From a virus, in the IMG/VR virus record IMGVR_UViG_3300047552_001097, positions 1 through 64,000 of that record: a stretch of DNA of 64,000 nucleotides. The stretch is one strand, 5' to 3'. Shown in pieces: positions 63,571 through 64,000 of this stretch; position 1 is the stretch's first letter, and every line of letters starts with the position of its first letter. A program made the translations under genes and the position numbers. A model generated the notes under the pieces. The model saw only the letters and a program-made list of their open reading frames with translations, made no database searches and had not been told where the DNA came from.

Positions 63571-64000
63571 ATGAATAAAATAAAGGTAACTGTTCTTAAA
63601 CCTTTCTCCTATATATTTGCTGGAACTACTAAATATATGAGAGAGGGTCAGATAGTGTATTTTGATCTTAATAATAGTTCAGAGTCACAGGAGGCTTCTT
63701 ATGTTACTAGTTCCTCTTTCCCCTATAGAGCTTTTATATCTGTAGAGTTTGTTAACTCTAGTGAGAATTGTGGAGACTCCTCTTCTGGGAGTGGAGGTTC
63801 CACTGGAGGGGGTTCTGGTACAGGTGGAACCGGAGGTAGTGGCTCTGGAGGAACTAATCCTCTAGGTAGATGGTTAGGTGCCTATCCTACTGCTCCTAGT
63901 AATCCTAGTCTTAATGATTTCTATTACAACACTTCTACTGGACAACTTCTATATTGGAATGGTTCTAGTTGGTCTCTCTTTAATTCAGGTACAGTGGGTA
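63571..64000 (+). CDS. Tail fibre protein, N-terminal part (cut by window edge)
   Basis: ATG at 63571 in a TTTATATG context opens a frame that continues past the window end (143 residues seen). Residues 1-70 form a beta-rich attachment domain, then a long Gly/Ser linker, then LGRWLGAYPTAPSNPSLNDF followed by YYNTSTGQLLYWNGSSW. The last is the collagen-like/WNG repeat module common in fibres that bind host surfaces. The missing C-terminus should carry receptor binding. Confidence 0.75.
   Translation, partial: MNKIKVTVLKPFSYIFAGTTKYMREGQIVYFDLNNSSESQEASYVTSSSFPYRAFISVEFVNSSENCGDSSSGSGGSTGGGSGTGGTGGSGSGGTNPLGRWLGAYPTAPSNPSLNDFYYNTSTGQLLYWNGSSWSLFNSGTVG

Noticed and set aside
1-64000. Alternative genetic code (TAG or TGA recoded)
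   Set aside because: TAA, TAG and TGA all end genes at well-placed junctions (for example TAG at 6355-6357 for the giant gene, TGA at 4458-4460 and 5837-5839, TAA at many others).
1-64000. CRISPR array, tRNA or rRNA genes
   Set aside because: No regularly spaced direct repeats and no cloverleaf-like or rRNA-like segment was noticed on either strand.

Overview
The window is a 64 kb piece of a large double-stranded DNA phage with a contractile tail (myovirus). The evidence is an ordered set of head and tail genes on the + strand: portal, head protease with scaffold, major capsid protein, neck proteins, tail sheath, tail tube, baseplate hub, lytic enzymes, gp25-like wedge, gpJ-like wedge, further baseplate proteins and fibre proteins. 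The DNA is AT-rich, CG dinucleotides are very scarce, and arginine is mostly AGA/AGG. TAA, TAG and TGA all end genes, so the standard code is used. Most starts have no Shine-Dalgarno sequence and instead sit in an AT-rich context, often ending in AATATG or ATATG. That fits a host that initiates without Shine-Dalgarno pairing, such as Bacteroidota, but the host cannot be fixed from this window. No terminase, tRNA, CRISPR array or insertion sequence was seen.

Layout. Positions 143-3010 (- strand) hold an accessory cluster: a secreted staphylococcal-type nuclease, a KilA-N protein and four unrecognised proteins. Positions 3041-6363 (+) hold small genes including a DUF5754-like protein and a PAAR-like tail-tip protein. 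Positions 6355-22473 (-) are one gene of 5,372 codons. Positions 22502-33982 (+) are the head region: a tail assembly chaperone with a -1 frameshift site, the portal, a fibre-like protein, a protease-scaffold fusion with a nested scaffold start, the major capsid protein, a cysteine-rich structural protein and neck candidates. A - strand SWIM zinc-finger gene lies inside this region. Positions 34002-62750 are the tail: sheath, tube, hub, a hub spike carrying two peptidoglycan-active domains, an amidase, a lysozyme-M23 fusion, the baseplate wedge, and very large peripheral baseplate proteins with an FAD-dependent oxidoreductase between them. Positions 62789-64000 hold a small ORF, a LAGLIDADG-like endonuclease gene and the start of a fibre gene.

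The most interesting element is the giant gene. Its product has a complete two-half phospholipase D/nuclease signature near the N-terminus (HPK...GSFN at residues 402-418 and HVK...GSSN at residues 745-773). It then has about 1,000 residues of coiled coil, followed by an RNA-polymerase-like DFDGD motif (residues 4173-4177) preceded by an R-x-P-P element, and hydrophobic segments near the C-terminus. I infer a virion-packaged, ejected protein that may be a single-chain RNA polymerase of the crAss-like/YonO type fused to a PLD enzyme. A giant tape measure is the main alternative.

The second notable system is five peptidoglycan-acting domains encoded by three consecutive genes at the tail tip. 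They include a class A beta-lactamase-like domain fused to a VanY-like carboxypeptidase on the hub spike protein.
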